Shown here in pieces: positions 15,734-28,850 of a stretch of DNA of 46,093 bases (within the stretch, counting starts at the first letter, position 1; each line of letters opens with the position of its first letter). The translations under genes were made by a program, and so were the position numbers. Source of the stretch: CAYSIX01 sp964431205 (GTDB lineage: Bacteria > Planctomycetota > Phycisphaerae > Phycisphaerales > Phycisphaeraceae); NCBI GenBank assembly GCA_964431205.1, contig CAYSIX010000003.1, positions 1 through 46,093 of the forward strand. Direction: 5' to 3'. The notes below the pieces were generated by a model. The model had not been told where the DNA came from. It searched no databases and worked only from the letters and a program-made list of their open reading frames with translations.

Positions 15734-17173
15734 GTGCGGGTGACCGTGCTGCTGATGTGGATGCTCGGTGCGGCGTGCGCTGTGACGCCAGCGCGCGCCG
15801 CGCCGCAGCGCTACGAGCCGGGCGTCGATCCGAGCGTGGGGTTCAACCTGATCTCGTGGTGGAACTTCGGCGCGACCGGTGAGAGCGTGTGGACCGATGC
15901 CGTGCAGGACCTGTACGACCACGGCGTTCGCGAGGTTTCGATCAGCCCGGTACGGTTCGTGGACACGAGCACGGGCGAGATCGCCGGGTCGTCGGGCCAG
16001 GGACCGGAGTTGGCGCACATCGCCGCGGGGGTGCAACACGCCAAGTCGCTGGGCATGCGGGTCACGCTCAACCCCTTCGTCGAGCCGGAGGGGTTTTCGT
16101 TCTGGCGTGGCCAGTACAACCCAACGCCGGGCAGCGACGCCGCGGATCGTTTCTGGTCCGACTACCGCCGCTATCTGGTGGACGTCGCCGAGCTCGCCCG
16201 AGACACCGGCGCCGACGCGCTGACCGTCGGCACCGAGCTGAAGGCGATCACGGCCGACAGCGGGCACAACACGAGCTGGAGCGCGGTGATCAACTCGGTG
16301 GACGCCGTGTTCGACGGCGCCCTCGGCTACGCCGCCAACTGGGACCACTTTACGAACGCGAACCTGACGCACGCGATCTGGGAGAACCCGGCGATCGACT
16401 TTCTCGGGATCGACGCGTACTTCCGTGTGCTCAGCGCAGGTGAGGCGGCGGGCGTCACGGAGGATCCGGACGAGGGGCTGCTCGACCTGCTGCACCAGCG
16501 GTGGACCGACGTGATCGAACAGGAGATCCTGCCGTTCGCCGACGCGCGTCAGAACGGGGCCGGCCTGCCGGTGGTGTTCACGGAGTACGGGCTTTCACCG
16601 TTCGATCGCACGATCACACAGAACGCCAACGCCTCGCTCGTGGACACGGCCGAGCAGCGCATGGGGTTTCAGGCCCTGCTCGAGTCGCTGGACGGTCGGG
16701 CCGAGGATTTGCCCGCGGTGCACTTCTGGCAGTGGGGCATGCCCGGGGCCGAGGGGAGCTGGTTTTTCCTCGACCCGGACCTGAGCCAGAACATCGGCGG
16801 GGGGTTCGACGAGTCGTTGAATGCGACGGCGGCGTCCTGGATCGTCGAGTTTCTCGCGACGGGGACCGCCGTGCCGGGTGACTTCGACGGCGATGGCGAC
16901 GTGGACGCGTTCGACCTGGGGATCTGGCAGAGCGGGTTCGGCCTGGCGCAGGGGGCCGCGGCGGCCGATGGCGACGCGGACGGCGACGGCGATGTGGACG
17001 CGTTCGACCTGGGCATCTGGCAGGTCAACTTCGGAGCCGGTGCCGCGCTCGACGTACCCGAACCGGTGCTCGCCGGACTGTACCTAGGCGGTCTGGTGAT
17101 GGCCGGCCTGAGCCGATCCCGGCGCCGGTGGCGGCCCAGCCCGCTCGACAACCACGGCCAAACAGCCGATTAG
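15734..17173 (+). CDS. GH113-like glycosidase (possible beta-mannanase) with dockerin-like repeats and PEP-CTERM
   Basis: 479 residues from GTG 15734 with GGAGGA six bases upstream and a signal peptide ending near TPARAAP. The catalytic TIM barrel (about 30-375) contains GFNLISWWNFGA, VTLNPFVEPEG, LTVGTELKAI (acid/base Glu about 168), FLGIDAYF and VVFTEYGLSPFD (nucleophile Glu about 284), then HFWQWGMPG. This arrangement fits GH113, a family known for endo-beta-mannanases, though related families cannot be excluded. Two dockerin-like loops (about 382-430) and a sorting signal DVPEPVLAGLYLGGLVMAGL follow. The tail is unusual: a further 13 residues follow the basic cluster. A mannanase here would feed the epimerase/GH130 pathway encoded at 4647-10000. 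Confidence 0.82.
   Translation: MRVTVLLMWMLGAACAVTPARAAPQRYEPGVDPSVGFNLISWWNFGATGESVWTDAVQDLYDHGVREVSISPVRFVDTSTGEIAGSSGQGPELAHIAAGVQHAKSLGMRVTLNPFVEPEGFSFWRGQYNPTPGSDAADRFWSDYRRYLVDVAELARDTGADALTVGTELKAITADSGHNTSWSAVINSVDAVFDGALGYAANWDHFTNANLTHAIWENPAIDFLGIDAYFRVLSAGEAAGVTEDPDEGLLDLLHQRWTDVIEQEILPFADARQNGAGLPVVFTEYGLSPFDRTITQNANASLVDTAEQRMGFQALLESLDGRAEDLPAVHFWQWGMPGAEGSWFFLDPDLSQNIGGGFDESLNATAASWIVEFLATGTAVPGDFDGDGDVDAFDLGIWQSGFGLAQGAAAADGDADGDGDVDAFDLGIWQVNFGAGAALDVPEPVLAGLYLGGLVMAGLSRSRRRWRPSPLDNHGQTAD
16876..17035 (+). repeat. Dockerin-like repeat pair in the GH113-like gene
   Basis: Two repeat units with 30-base cores at 16901-16930 and 16994-17023. The second core equals 15565-15594 exactly and the first differs by one base. 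Identity at silent positions in neighbouring genes suggests recent copying or gene conversion. Confidence 0.75.
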
Positions 17174-17185
17174 CTCACGAGACGG

Positions 17186-17214
17186 GAACAAGCACGGCCT
17201 TCTCGCCGTATAAT
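17186..17214 (+). promoter_or_regulatory. Possible promoter with perfect -10 box
   Basis: TATAAT at 17209-17214 with a weak -35 (GAACAA, 17186-17191) 17 bases before. The ATG at 17226 is only 11 bases after the -10 box, so the transcript would have almost no leader. It sits at the start of the metal-export cluster. Confidence 0.45.
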
Positions 17215-17225
17215 GTTCGAGCATC

Positions 17226-17669
17226 ATGAGCTGGCTCGGTCCGCTAACTCGACTCCTCCTGGTAGCCACGGTCGCGGCCTTACCGCTGCGGCCGTGCTGC
17301 TGTGGCGGTCCCGCCGAGGCCGCCGCCGCTGATTTCGTCGCGGCACCGGCCAAGAACGACCAGAGCTCGTCGAAGCACGGCTGTTGTCGGACCGAAGGCG
17401 TTCAACCCGACGAGCCCATCCCCGCGACGCCGAGCCCCGCGCCCTGCTCCGGGTGCGATGCCTGCTCGCTGACCGTTCCGCACGAGGCCTCAAGCGGCAC
17501 GATCGCCATGATCGACGGCGGTTACGCGCCGGCCACCGCGCTGCCGCCGACGCCCGTCGCGTTCGCGCCCGCCGCCGAGAGGTCGGCCCTGCGCTGGCCC
17601 ACGCCCGCACGCCCCGATCACTTCCACGGGGATTCGCTGCGCGCCCTGTCCTGTCTCCTGACGATTTGA
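17226..17669 (+). CDS. Small cysteine-rich exported protein, metal-cluster associated
   Basis: 147 residues: a hydrophobic N-terminal segment (LTRLLLVATVAALPL), then three cysteine clusters, PCCCGG, HGCC and CSGCDAC, in a low-complexity Pro/Ala-rich chain. I do not recognise the family. The clustered cysteines and position ahead of a Cu/Ag-type exporter suggest periplasmic binding of soft metals. The first cluster could instead be part of a signal peptide that gets removed. No Shine-Dalgarno is visible, in keeping with a near-leaderless transcript from the TATAAT at 17209. Codon use looks like its neighbours. The 210 bases after it hold no other gene. Confidence 0.6.
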   Translation: MSWLGPLTRLLLVATVAALPLRPCCCGGPAEAAAADFVAAPAKNDQSSSKHGCCRTEGVQPDEPIPATPSPAPCSGCDACSLTVPHEASSGTIAMIDGGYAPATALPPTPVAFAPAAERSALRWPTPARPDHFHGDSLRALSCLLTI

Positions 17670-17879
17670 TACCCGGTCTCGCAATCCGCTTCGCCCGCTG
17701 ACCGCCCTCGACGGGCTGGCCGCGGCCGGTTTGGCACGCGCACCACCTATCCGTTTACCCGGTCGGCACCGCGATCGTGAAGCGGCGCGGCGATGACGGT
17801 CCCCCGACGCCCCGCCGGCTTCATTAGTCCTGACCGACGTTGCTCTTCATTGTGTTTTCATTCATACAGGAGACGCACC

Positions 17880-18614
17880 ATGCGTTTGAACACGACATGC
17901 CACACCATTCTCGCTTCCGCGACCCTTGTCCTTCTGGTCAGTGGTATCCCCATTCTTCCAGGCGCGGTCGCTCACGAAGACCGCCACCATCGTCCGACCT
18001 CGGCACCAGACACGACGGACCGGGACGCCTGGCCCGGCGACCCCTACGCCCTGCCGCACGACCCGGTCACCGGCGAGCCGCTCGCCGAGCACGACAAACA
18101 CATCGTGCTCCTGCACGACGGCCGCGAGATCCGCTTCGTCAACGAAGAGAACGCCGAGCTGTTCAAGGCCAACACCCGCGGTTACCTCCGCCGAATCGAT
18201 CAGCGGATGATCGAGCAGCAGAAGCCGCGTTACCCGCTGGACACCTGCCCGGTCTCTGACGAACCCGTCGACCACGAGGGTCAGCCCGTGGACGTGGTCT
18301 ATCGCAACCGGCTGGTGCGGTTCTGCTGCGTCGGGTGCGAGGCCGACTTCCTTGCCAATCCGGGGCCGGTGATCGAGAAGCTCGACCGAGCCGTGATCGA
18401 GGCCCAGAAGGCGAGCTATCCGGCCACGGCGTGTCCGGTGACCGGCATGGCGCTCGGGAGCATGGGGGAGCCGGTGAACGTGGTGGTCGCCAATCGTCTG
18501 GTGCGGTTCTGTTGTGACGGTTGTCTGTCGTCGTTCGCGGAGAACCCGCAGCGGATCTTCGAGAAGCTGGATGCGGCGGCCGAAGCGTCGTCGGACACAA
18601 AGGTCACGCCATGA
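17880..18614 (+). CDS. Periplasmic metal-binding protein with three YHS/TRASH-like repeats
   Basis: 244 residues from ATG 17880, with AGGAG eight bases upstream and a signal peptide ending near LPGAVAHE. Three tandem repeats of about 50-60 residues follow the plan CPV-x-G...VxxxNRLVRFCC-x-GC...F..NP...I..LD. Repeat 2 (about 118-170) has CPVSDEP and FCCVGC; repeat 3 (about 180-231) has CPVTGMAL and FCCDGC. Repeat 1 (about 56-107) keeps the frame (DPVTGEPL, IRFVNEENAELF) but has lost every cysteine. YHS/TRASH modules bind Cu, Ag or similar ions. Its position directly before the TolC-type, CusB-type and CusA-type genes suggests it delivers periplasmic metal to the pump. Confidence 0.8.
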   Translation: MRLNTTCHTILASATLVLLVSGIPILPGAVAHEDRHHRPTSAPDTTDRDAWPGDPYALPHDPVTGEPLAEHDKHIVLLHDGREIRFVNEENAELFKANTRGYLRRIDQRMIEQQKPRYPLDTCPVSDEPVDHEGQPVDVVYRNRLVRFCCVGCEADFLANPGPVIEKLDRAVIEAQKASYPATACPVTGMALGSMGEPVNVVVANRLVRFCCDGCLSSFAENPQRIFEKLDAAAEASSDTKVTP

Positions 18615-18627
18615 TCCGGAGCACGTC

Positions 18628-20112
18628 ATGATGCGATTGATACGGGCCGGGACAACCTGTGCGGTGCTGGCCGTGGTGGGCGGCTGCGCCTCTCCCTTTG
18701 CGGATCACCCGTACGCCGACTGGATTCACGGTGAGCCGTCGCGATGGTCGCTGGGCGCGGACCAGCCGACGCATCGACACGCAACGCTCCGGACGGCACC
18801 GGCAGAGGCGGCCAACGACAGCGCCGAGCTGCCCGAAGAGCCGGGGCCGCAGGACTACGTACGTCTGGCGCTGCGTCGTAACCCGTCGATTCGCGCAGCG
18901 GAGCTGCGGGTCCAGCGTCTGTCCGAACGTGTGCCGCAGGTCACGAGCCTCGAGGACCCGATGTTCACCGTGGCGCCGATCGGTGAGATGGCCGAGACGG
19001 CCGAGGGCCGGGTCGAGCTGATGACGACGCTGAGTCAGAAGCTGCCGACGCCGGGCAAGCTGGCCGCGCGCGGGCGGATCGCCGAGGGCGAGGCGGCGAT
19101 GGCCGCGGAGGACCTGTTGCGGACGAGGCTCCGCGTGGCGTCCGACGTGCGCCGGGCGTACTGGGCGCGGTACCGCGCGGCACGAACGCTGGAGGTGATC
19201 GACCGGCAGGAGAACCTGCTGCGGCGTCTGCGCGGCGCAGCGGAGGCGCGCTACGAAGCCGGCCAGGCCTCCCAGCAGGAAGTCGTGCGCGCCACCGTCG
19301 AGGTCACCGAACTAGAAGCGCAACGCCTCGAAGCCCGGCAGCAACAGGACGCGGCGACGGCGATGCTCAACCGTCTGATGGACCGCCCGATCGACGCCGA
19401 ACTGCCCCTGCCCCGCACCATTGACCCCCAGGGGCTCGAACTCTCGCTGGACACGCTGCTGGCCCGGGCGTCGCTGGACAACCCGGACCTGCGTCGGACC
19501 CGCCAACAGATCGACGTGTACCGCCAGCGGCTTCGGCTCGCGCGGCTCGACCGCTGGCCCGACCTGACCACGGCGGTTTCCTACAACGCCGTGGACGACG
19601 GGGGCACGGCGACGTCCGCGACCGGTGACGACCAGTGGTGGCTGAGCTTCGGCATCAACCTGCCCGTGTGGCAGGGCCGACGCGACGCCGCCGAACGCGA
19701 AGCCATCAAAGGCATCTTCGAGAGCCTGTCCGAGCTGACCGGCCGGCGCAACGAGGTCGCCTTCCGCGTACAGGATGCGCTCAGCCGCATCGAGGCCCAG
19801 CAACGCACCGTCGCGTTGTTCCGCGATCGGGTCCTGCCCCAGACCCGCCAGGCGCTGGACGCGGCGGAGCGCGGTTACCGCGTCGGTTCGGCCGACTACC
19901 TCGACGTGATGGACAGCGCGCGGCAACTGCTCGCGTACGAGCTGCTGTACCACGCCAGCGTCGCGCAGCTCGAGCAGGACTTCGCCGACCTTCAGCTCGT
20001 GGTCGGCCGGGAGCTGAGCCGCGACGGCGCGATCGTCCCGCCGGCCGGCGTCGCGGCCGAGACCGATGCCGCCGCGGCCTCTTCTTCAACCAACGAGGAT
20101 CCCTCGCCATGA
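18628..20112 (+). CDS. TolC-family outer-membrane efflux lipoprotein (CusC-type)
   Basis: 494 residues from ATG 18628 with GGAG seven bases upstream. The leader ends LAVVGGCAS, a lipobox giving an acylated cysteine. The mature protein shows the TolC duplicated helical hairpins: LALRRNPSIRAAELRVQRLSE, then PTPGKLAARGRIAEGEAA, later LDNPDLRRTRQQIDVYRQRL and DAAERGYRVGSADYLDVMDSARQL. It should form the trimeric outer-membrane duct of a tripartite metal exporter. Its stop overlaps the start of the adaptor gene (ATGA, 20109-20112), so three genes in a row are translationally coupled. Longer reading to 18514 is in frame but lacks a signal sequence. Confidence 0.9.
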   Translation: MMRLIRAGTTCAVLAVVGGCASPFADHPYADWIHGEPSRWSLGADQPTHRHATLRTAPAEAANDSAELPEEPGPQDYVRLALRRNPSIRAAELRVQRLSERVPQVTSLEDPMFTVAPIGEMAETAEGRVELMTTLSQKLPTPGKLAARGRIAEGEAAMAAEDLLRTRLRVASDVRRAYWARYRAARTLEVIDRQENLLRRLRGAAEARYEAGQASQQEVVRATVEVTELEAQRLEARQQQDAATAMLNRLMDRPIDAELPLPRTIDPQGLELSLDTLLARASLDNPDLRRTRQQIDVYRQRLRLARLDRWPDLTTAVSYNAVDDGGTATSATGDDQWWLSFGINLPVWQGRRDAAEREAIKGIFESLSELTGRRNEVAFRVQDALSRIEAQQRTVALFRDRVLPQTRQALDAAERGYRVGSADYLDVMDSARQLLAYELLYHASVAQLEQDFADLQLVVGRELSRDGAIVPPAGVAAETDAAAASSSTNEDPSP

Positions 20113-21784
20113 ACGCTCCCAACCAGCACAAGCCCACGCCGACCGGCGCCGGCACCGGTGAAGCGGTGAGCAGACCACGGAGCGTGAAACCGCCGCGGCG
20201 CTCGGGCCTCATGGTGTGGCTGATCGCCGTGGGGGTCGTCGGCGTGGTCGGCTTCGCGCTGGGTCGGTTCCTCTCGATCCACGACCATCGCGAAGCCGAC
20301 GCCACCACGGACGCGTCGGCGGCGGAGGCCGCGGGTCCCGACACCGACGTTCAGATGTACACCTGTTCGATGCACCCGCAGTATCAGTCACCCGATCCTG
20401 ATGACCACTGCCCCTACTGCGGCATGGAGCTGATCCCGGTTCCGCAGGACAAGGAGGATGCCGAGGAGAACGACGGCGAGCGTCCGCGGCTGCGACTGAC
20501 GGAGCGGGCGGCGGCGCTGATGCAGGTGTCGGTGCAGCCGGCGACACGCCGCGATGTCCGCGTGCCCGTGGCCTTGTACGGCCGGATTCAATACGATGAA
20601 ACCCGCCTGCGCGACGTCACCGTCAAGGCCTCGGGCTGGATCACGAAGCTGCACGCGGACTTCGTGGGCGCCGCGGTCCGCAAGGGCGATCCGCTGTTCG
20701 ACCTGTACTCGCCCGAGCTTTACGCGGCCCAGGAGGAGTACCTCATCGCGTGGCGACGCAGCCGAAGCGGCGCCGCGTCGGGCGACGCCGACCTGCTCGA
20801 ATCCGCCCGGACCCGCCTGACCTACTTCGACATCACCGAGGCGCAGGTCGCCGAGCTGGAAGCGCGGGGCGCCGCGCACCAGACCATCACCATCGTCAGC
20901 CCGCACGACGGCGTGGTCATCGAACGGCAGGCGTACGAGGGGATGCGCGTGGAGCCGAACACCCGGACCTACCGGCTCGCCGATCTGTCCCGCCTGTGGG
21001 TGCAGTTCGAGGCGTACGAGTCGGACCTGCCCTGGATCGAGCCGGGCCGGCCCGTGACGTTCACCACGCAGACCCGGCCCGGTGAGTCGTTCGAGGGCCG
21101 CGTCGTGTTCATCGACCCCATGATCGACGAACGCAAGCGCACCGCTCGGGTGCGCCTCGAGGTCGACAACGCCGAGGGATGGTTGAAACCGGGGATGTTC
21201 GTCGAAGGCCAGATCCAGGGATCGCTGGGCGACACACCGCTGGTCGTGCCGGCGTCCGCGCCGCTGATCACGGGGCGGCGGGCGGTGGTGTACGTGCAGT
21301 TGCCCGAGCGAGACAGGCCGACGTACGAGCCGCGCCGGGTCACGCTCGGCCCCCGCGCGGGTGACTGGTACGTGGTGCGCGACGGGCTGCGCGAGGGCGA
21401 GCTGGTCGTGACGCACGGCGCGTTCAAGATCGACAGCGAGCTGCAGATCCGCGGACGCCCGAGCATGATGCAGCCGGCGGGCGGCCCGTCGCCGAGTCAC
21501 GATCACGGCCGCGCCGCCACCACGGTCGATCCCGATGACGACCACGACACGTCTCACGATCACGCCATCGTCCGCGCCACGGACGACGAGGTCGCCGCGT
21601 ACCCGCTGGATACGTGCGTGGTGTCGGGGCTGGCGCTCGACTCGATGGGCGGGCCCGTGCGGATCGAACACGACGGCCAGGCGGTGCTGTTCTGCTGCGA
21701 CGCGTGCCTGCCGCAGTTTGAGGCCGATCCGCAGCGATACCTCGACACGATCGACGCGGCCCGAGAAGCCGGGAACGAGAACCC

Positions 21785-21788
<4 letters not shown>
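20109..21788 (+). CDS. cusB: RND periplasmic adaptor (CusB type) with N-terminal heavy-metal and C-terminal YHS-like domains
   Basis: 559 residues. An N-terminal membrane anchor (about 34-54) is followed by the heavy-metal-binding motif MYTCSMHPQYQSPDPDDHCPYCGMELIP (83-110, split here as YTCSMHP and CPYCGMEL). The barrel-sandwich and beta-barrel domains of the HlyD/CusB fold come next (ASGWITKLHADFVGAAVRKG, VEPNTRTYRLADLSRLWV, WLKPGMFVEGQI). After a His/Asp-rich linker (SHDHGRAATT...DTSHDHA) it ends with a YHS-like module, TCVVSGLALDSMGGP and FCCDACLPQFEADP, matching repeats in the protein at 17880. It should link the pump to the outer-membrane duct. Exact metal is not settled. ATGA overlaps bracket it on both sides. 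Confidence 0.92.
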
Positions 21789-25825
<4,037 letters not shown>

Positions 25826-25854
25826 GTCCTCCCGGTCGCGACCGCGGCGTGGTC

Positions 25855-25883
25855 TTGTCCCCCGACCCCCGCGGCCGTACGAT
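25855..25883 (+). promoter_or_regulatory. Possible promoter of mtnB
   Basis: TTGTCC (25855-25860), a 17-base spacer and TACGAT (25878-25883), four of six consensus bases in each box. GAGAGGAG follows at a normal distance before the ATG at 25908. Confidence 0.45.
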
Positions 25884-25907
25884 CATGCTCACCTGAGAGG
25901 AGCTTTC

Positions 25908-26603
25908 ATGGCGGTGGTCCAGACACGCATCAGCAGCCCGCCCCGGCCGGCGAAGCGACTGCCTTCGCCCGAGGCCGCGAAGCGCGCCCTGGCTCGCCTC
26001 GGCCAGGAGTTCCACCGCCGCGGCTGGTCCCTGGCCACCAGCAGCAACTACAGCCTCGTGGTCCAACGCGATCCGCTTCGCCTGCTCATCACCGCCAGCG
26101 GCAAGGACAAGGGCCGGCTCAGCCCGGCTGACTTCGTCGAGGTCGACGAGACCGGCGCGACCGTCTCGCCCGGGCCCGAGCGACCCTCGGCCGAGACGCT
26201 GCTGCACACCGCGATCGTTCGCCACACCGGCGCCGGCGCGGTGCTGCACACCCACTCGGTCTGGGGCACCGTTCTCTCCGACGTGTTCGCCCGGCCCGAG
26301 GGCGACGGGGAGCTGCCCCTCGACGACCTGGAGATGCTCAAGGCCCTGGCCGGCGTGCCGAGCCACGAGCAGGCCGTGGCCGTCCCGATCTTCGACAACA
26401 CGCAGGACATGGCCGCTCTCGCCAAGCGGCTGGAGCGGCGGTTCGCCGAGGGACAAGGCCCGTCGCACGGCTTTCTGCTGCGACACCACGGGCTGTACAC
26501 GTGGGGGCGCGACCTGGCCGAGGCCCGCCGCCACGTCGAGGCGCTCGAGTTTCTCTTCGAGGTTACCGGCCGCAAGCGTAGCCTTCTGGGCACGGGCGGC
26601 TAA
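25908..26603 (+). CDS. mtnB: Methylthioribulose-1-phosphate dehydratase
   Basis: 231 residues, class II aldolase/adducin fold. LGQEFHRRGWSLATSSNYSL and ITASGKDKG are typical of the N-terminal half. RPSAETLLHTAIVR carries the catalytic-type Glu (about 96). The zinc histidines are in LHTHSVWG (114, 116) and RHHGLYTWG (193 or 194). The enzyme converts methylthioribulose-1-phosphate to the diketo phosphate in the methionine salvage pathway, in the cytoplasm. AGGAG stands seven bases before the ATG. It is followed after 83 bases by mtnD, the enzyme two steps later, on the same strand. Confidence 0.93.
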   Translation: MAVVQTRISSPPRPAKRLPSPEAAKRALARLGQEFHRRGWSLATSSNYSLVVQRDPLRLLITASGKDKGRLSPADFVEVDETGATVSPGPERPSAETLLHTAIVRHTGAGAVLHTHSVWGTVLSDVFARPEGDGELPLDDLEMLKALAGVPSHEQAVAVPIFDNTQDMAALAKRLERRFAEGQGPSHGFLLRHHGLYTWGRDLAEARRHVEALEFLFEVTGRKRSLLGTGG

Positions 26604-26686
26604 TATGCGGGCGAGCCGTGCCGCGGTGACCAGCCCGAGCATGGCGCACGGAATCGACGTGCTGGCAATCACACGGGAGCAACACC

Positions 26687-27268
26687 ATGGCCGTCGTCAC
26701 CGTCCCCGAACACGACCGCACCATCACCGACGCGGACGAGGTCGCCGCGTTCCTTGAGCCGTACGGCATCCACTACGAGCGCTGGCCCCTCGAAGACCGT
26801 GTGGATCCGGACGCCTCGGACGAGCAGATCCTCACCGCCTACGAGCCCGAGCTGGAGCAGGTGATGCGCGCGGGTGGTTACGTCACGGCCGACGTGATCA
26901 ACGTCCATCCCGAAACGCCGAACCTCGACGCCCTGCTCGAGAAGTTCAACAAGGAGCACACGCACACCGAGGACGAGGTGCGTTTCATCCTCAAGGGCCG
27001 CGGTATCTTCCACATCCACCCCGACAACGAGCCGGTCTTCACGATCGAGACGGTCGCGGGCGACATGATCAACGTCCCGCGTGGCACGCGGCACTGGTTC
27101 AACCTCTGCGAGGACCGCACCGTGCGAGCGATCCGCCTGTTCCAGGACAAATCGGGTTGGACGCCGCACTACGTCGAGGGTGGCGAGCACGGCCGATTCC
27201 TGCCGGTCTGCTGGGGCCCACAATGGGTCGCGCCACGCCAGACCGTCAAGTCCGTCGTGAACATCTGA
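26687..27268 (+). CDS. mtnD: Acireductone dioxygenase
   Basis: 193 residues, cupin fold of normal ARD length. The metal-binding motif EHTHTEDEVRF gives His91, His93 and Glu97, with the fourth ligand in GTRHWFNL (His about 136). It oxidises acireductone to 4-methylthio-2-oxobutanoate and formate (Fe form) in methionine salvage; the Ni form makes an off-pathway product and the sequence does not tell which metal is used. GGGAG lies about nine bases before the ATG. The gene converges on the pectinesterase gene, with about 100 bases between and no convincing terminator. Confidence 0.94.
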   Translation: MAVVTVPEHDRTITDADEVAAFLEPYGIHYERWPLEDRVDPDASDEQILTAYEPELEQVMRAGGYVTADVINVHPETPNLDALLEKFNKEHTHTEDEVRFILKGRGIFHIHPDNEPVFTIETVAGDMINVPRGTRHWFNLCEDRTVRAIRLFQDKSGWTPHYVEGGEHGRFLPVCWGPQWVAPRQTVKSVVNI

Positions 27269-27372
27269 CCCTCACGACGACCCTCATGCAACGATGACCA
27301 ATCCGAGCCCTGAGCCCCCGCGAACGGTCAGAGCCGCGACCGAAAACCGCCCAGCATCCAGCGGACAGGGAC

Positions 27373-28632
27373 TCACGGCCACCGCGTCAACACGCGTGGT
27401 GTGCGCGTCGCCACCGTCGCCACGATGACGCCCCCGCCGGTATCCAGCGACACCACCTGTCCCGCGGCGCCGGAAGGCGCCTCGAAGGTCAGCTCGCGGG
27501 TACCGCTGCCGCCGGCGTAGCGCGCCCGTCCGCCGCCGGCCAGCACGAGCGCCACGTCCCCACGCACGCTCACGTCCTCGCCAAAACGCACGACGATGCG
27601 CCCGTTGTCCCGCCGCACCGCCACCACCTCCGGCGGCACGCTCGACTCGGGGTCCCACTTGCCCGCGAACGTCCACTCGGCCGTGACCTGCTCCGGCGTG
27701 GGCGAGTCCTCGGCCTCGTACAGGTTGTCCACCAGCCATTCGGGGTCACCGCCCTCGCGGTGGGAGTGGTGGAAGTACTTGCGGTGTCCCCACTCGAACG
27801 GCCGGTCCCGCTCCGGCTCGTCCGGATAGGTCTTGCGGAAAATCGGCCGGTTGCTCATGGCCCGCGAGAACGTGCAATCGAGCAGGTAGAACGCAGCGTC
27901 GTAGTGGTGCCGACCAAGCGTGAAGCCCTCGTACCCGTCAATGTACGAGTTGCGGATGACGAACTTCTGATCCTTGTCCTTGCCGCCGGCGTGCCACAGG
28001 CCCGCGCTGCCGCCCACCTGCTGGAACGTCGAGTCGGTGATGTGGCACCACCCGCGTGGACAAACGTAATCCACCGCGCCCTGGAAGTGACAGTCCGCGT
28101 GATAGTACATGCCCGTTTCCGAGTCCCACAGCGACACCGTATCGGCGCCGTTGCTCAGCGCCGCGACGTTTAGAAGGATCGTCCGCGTACCCCGGCCGAA
28201 GATGGTGAACGCGTGCGGGCCCACCCTCTCGTACGTGTTCATCACCGTCAGGTTTTCGAGGACCACGTCGTCGCCGTGGATGTTGACCACGCCGCGGCCG
28301 AGGTCGTCCGGATTCTCGTTGAACGCGTCGTTGCTGAGATTGGTGTAGATCACCGTGCCCTGGCGGCTCTCGCCGCGAATGGTGATGCGGTCGCGGTCGA
28401 TCCGGAACCGCTCGTGGTAGATGCCGTCGCGCAACAGGATCACCACGCGGTCCCGATTGTCCCGCGGCACCGAATCGATCGCCGCCTGAATGGAGTCGAA
28501 GTCGCCGTTGTTGTTCAGCCCGACAGTGACGTCCGCTTCCAGCTCATACCCGACCTGCGCACGGGCGGGCACCGCGTTCGACGCCACCAGACCAAGCACC
28601 GCCGCGACCACAACCCGATGGGAGTCCACCAT
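27373..28632 (-). CDS. Pectinesterase (CE8) family secreted protein
   Basis: 419 residues. The ATG at 28632 has AGGAG upstream and a signal peptide ending near VPARAQ. A right-handed beta-helix follows: DFDSIQAAIDSVP, VVILLRDGIYHERFRI, ITIRGESRQGTVIY and LENLTVMNTY. The catalytic region reads GADTV...YYHADCHFQGAVDYVCPRGW, where ADTV stands in place of the usual QDTL, GAVDYV carries the nucleophile-type Asp, and LGRHHYDAAFYL replaces the common LGRPW. About 90 C-terminal residues form a beta-rich tail (VAVRRDNGRIVVRFGEDV). It probably removes methyl esters from pectin, but the altered motifs leave room for a different acyl ester. It interrupts the mtn genes on the opposite strand. Confidence 0.83.
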   Translation of the reverse strand: MVDSHRVVVAAVLGLVASNAVPARAQVGYELEADVTVGLNNNGDFDSIQAAIDSVPRDNRDRVVILLRDGIYHERFRIDRDRITIRGESRQGTVIYTNLSNDAFNENPDDLGRGVVNIHGDDVVLENLTVMNTYERVGPHAFTIFGRGTRTILLNVAALSNGADTVSLWDSETGMYYHADCHFQGAVDYVCPRGWCHITDSTFQQVGGSAGLWHAGGKDKDQKFVIRNSYIDGYEGFTLGRHHYDAAFYLLDCTFSRAMSNRPIFRKTYPDEPERDRPFEWGHRKYFHHSHREGGDPEWLVDNLYEAEDSPTPEQVTAEWTFAGKWDPESSVPPEVVAVRRDNGRIVVRFGEDVSVRGDVALVLAGGGRARYAGGSGTRELTFEAPSGAAGQVVSLDTGGGVIVATVATRTPRVLTRWP

Positions 28633-28850
28633 GCTGCTGCTCCTGTCCGCTGGTCACGTCCTAAACGTGCTGGACGCAGGCTCGCATACCAAGGCCCCGG
28701 TGCTGTTCTACTTCACTCACGGCTGTCTCACAACCCTCCGAGCGCCAACCGGCTTCGCCTCATGACCCGCCCCTCCGACCGCCAGCCCGCTATCATGACC
28801 CCACGACCCGATCAGCGAACCAACCCGGCCACACGTGTCGCGCAAGCGGC

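Noticed and set aside
17732..17750. Possible sigma-54 promoter (TGGCAC)
   Set aside because: The -24 half is present but the required GC/TTGC at -12 is missing.
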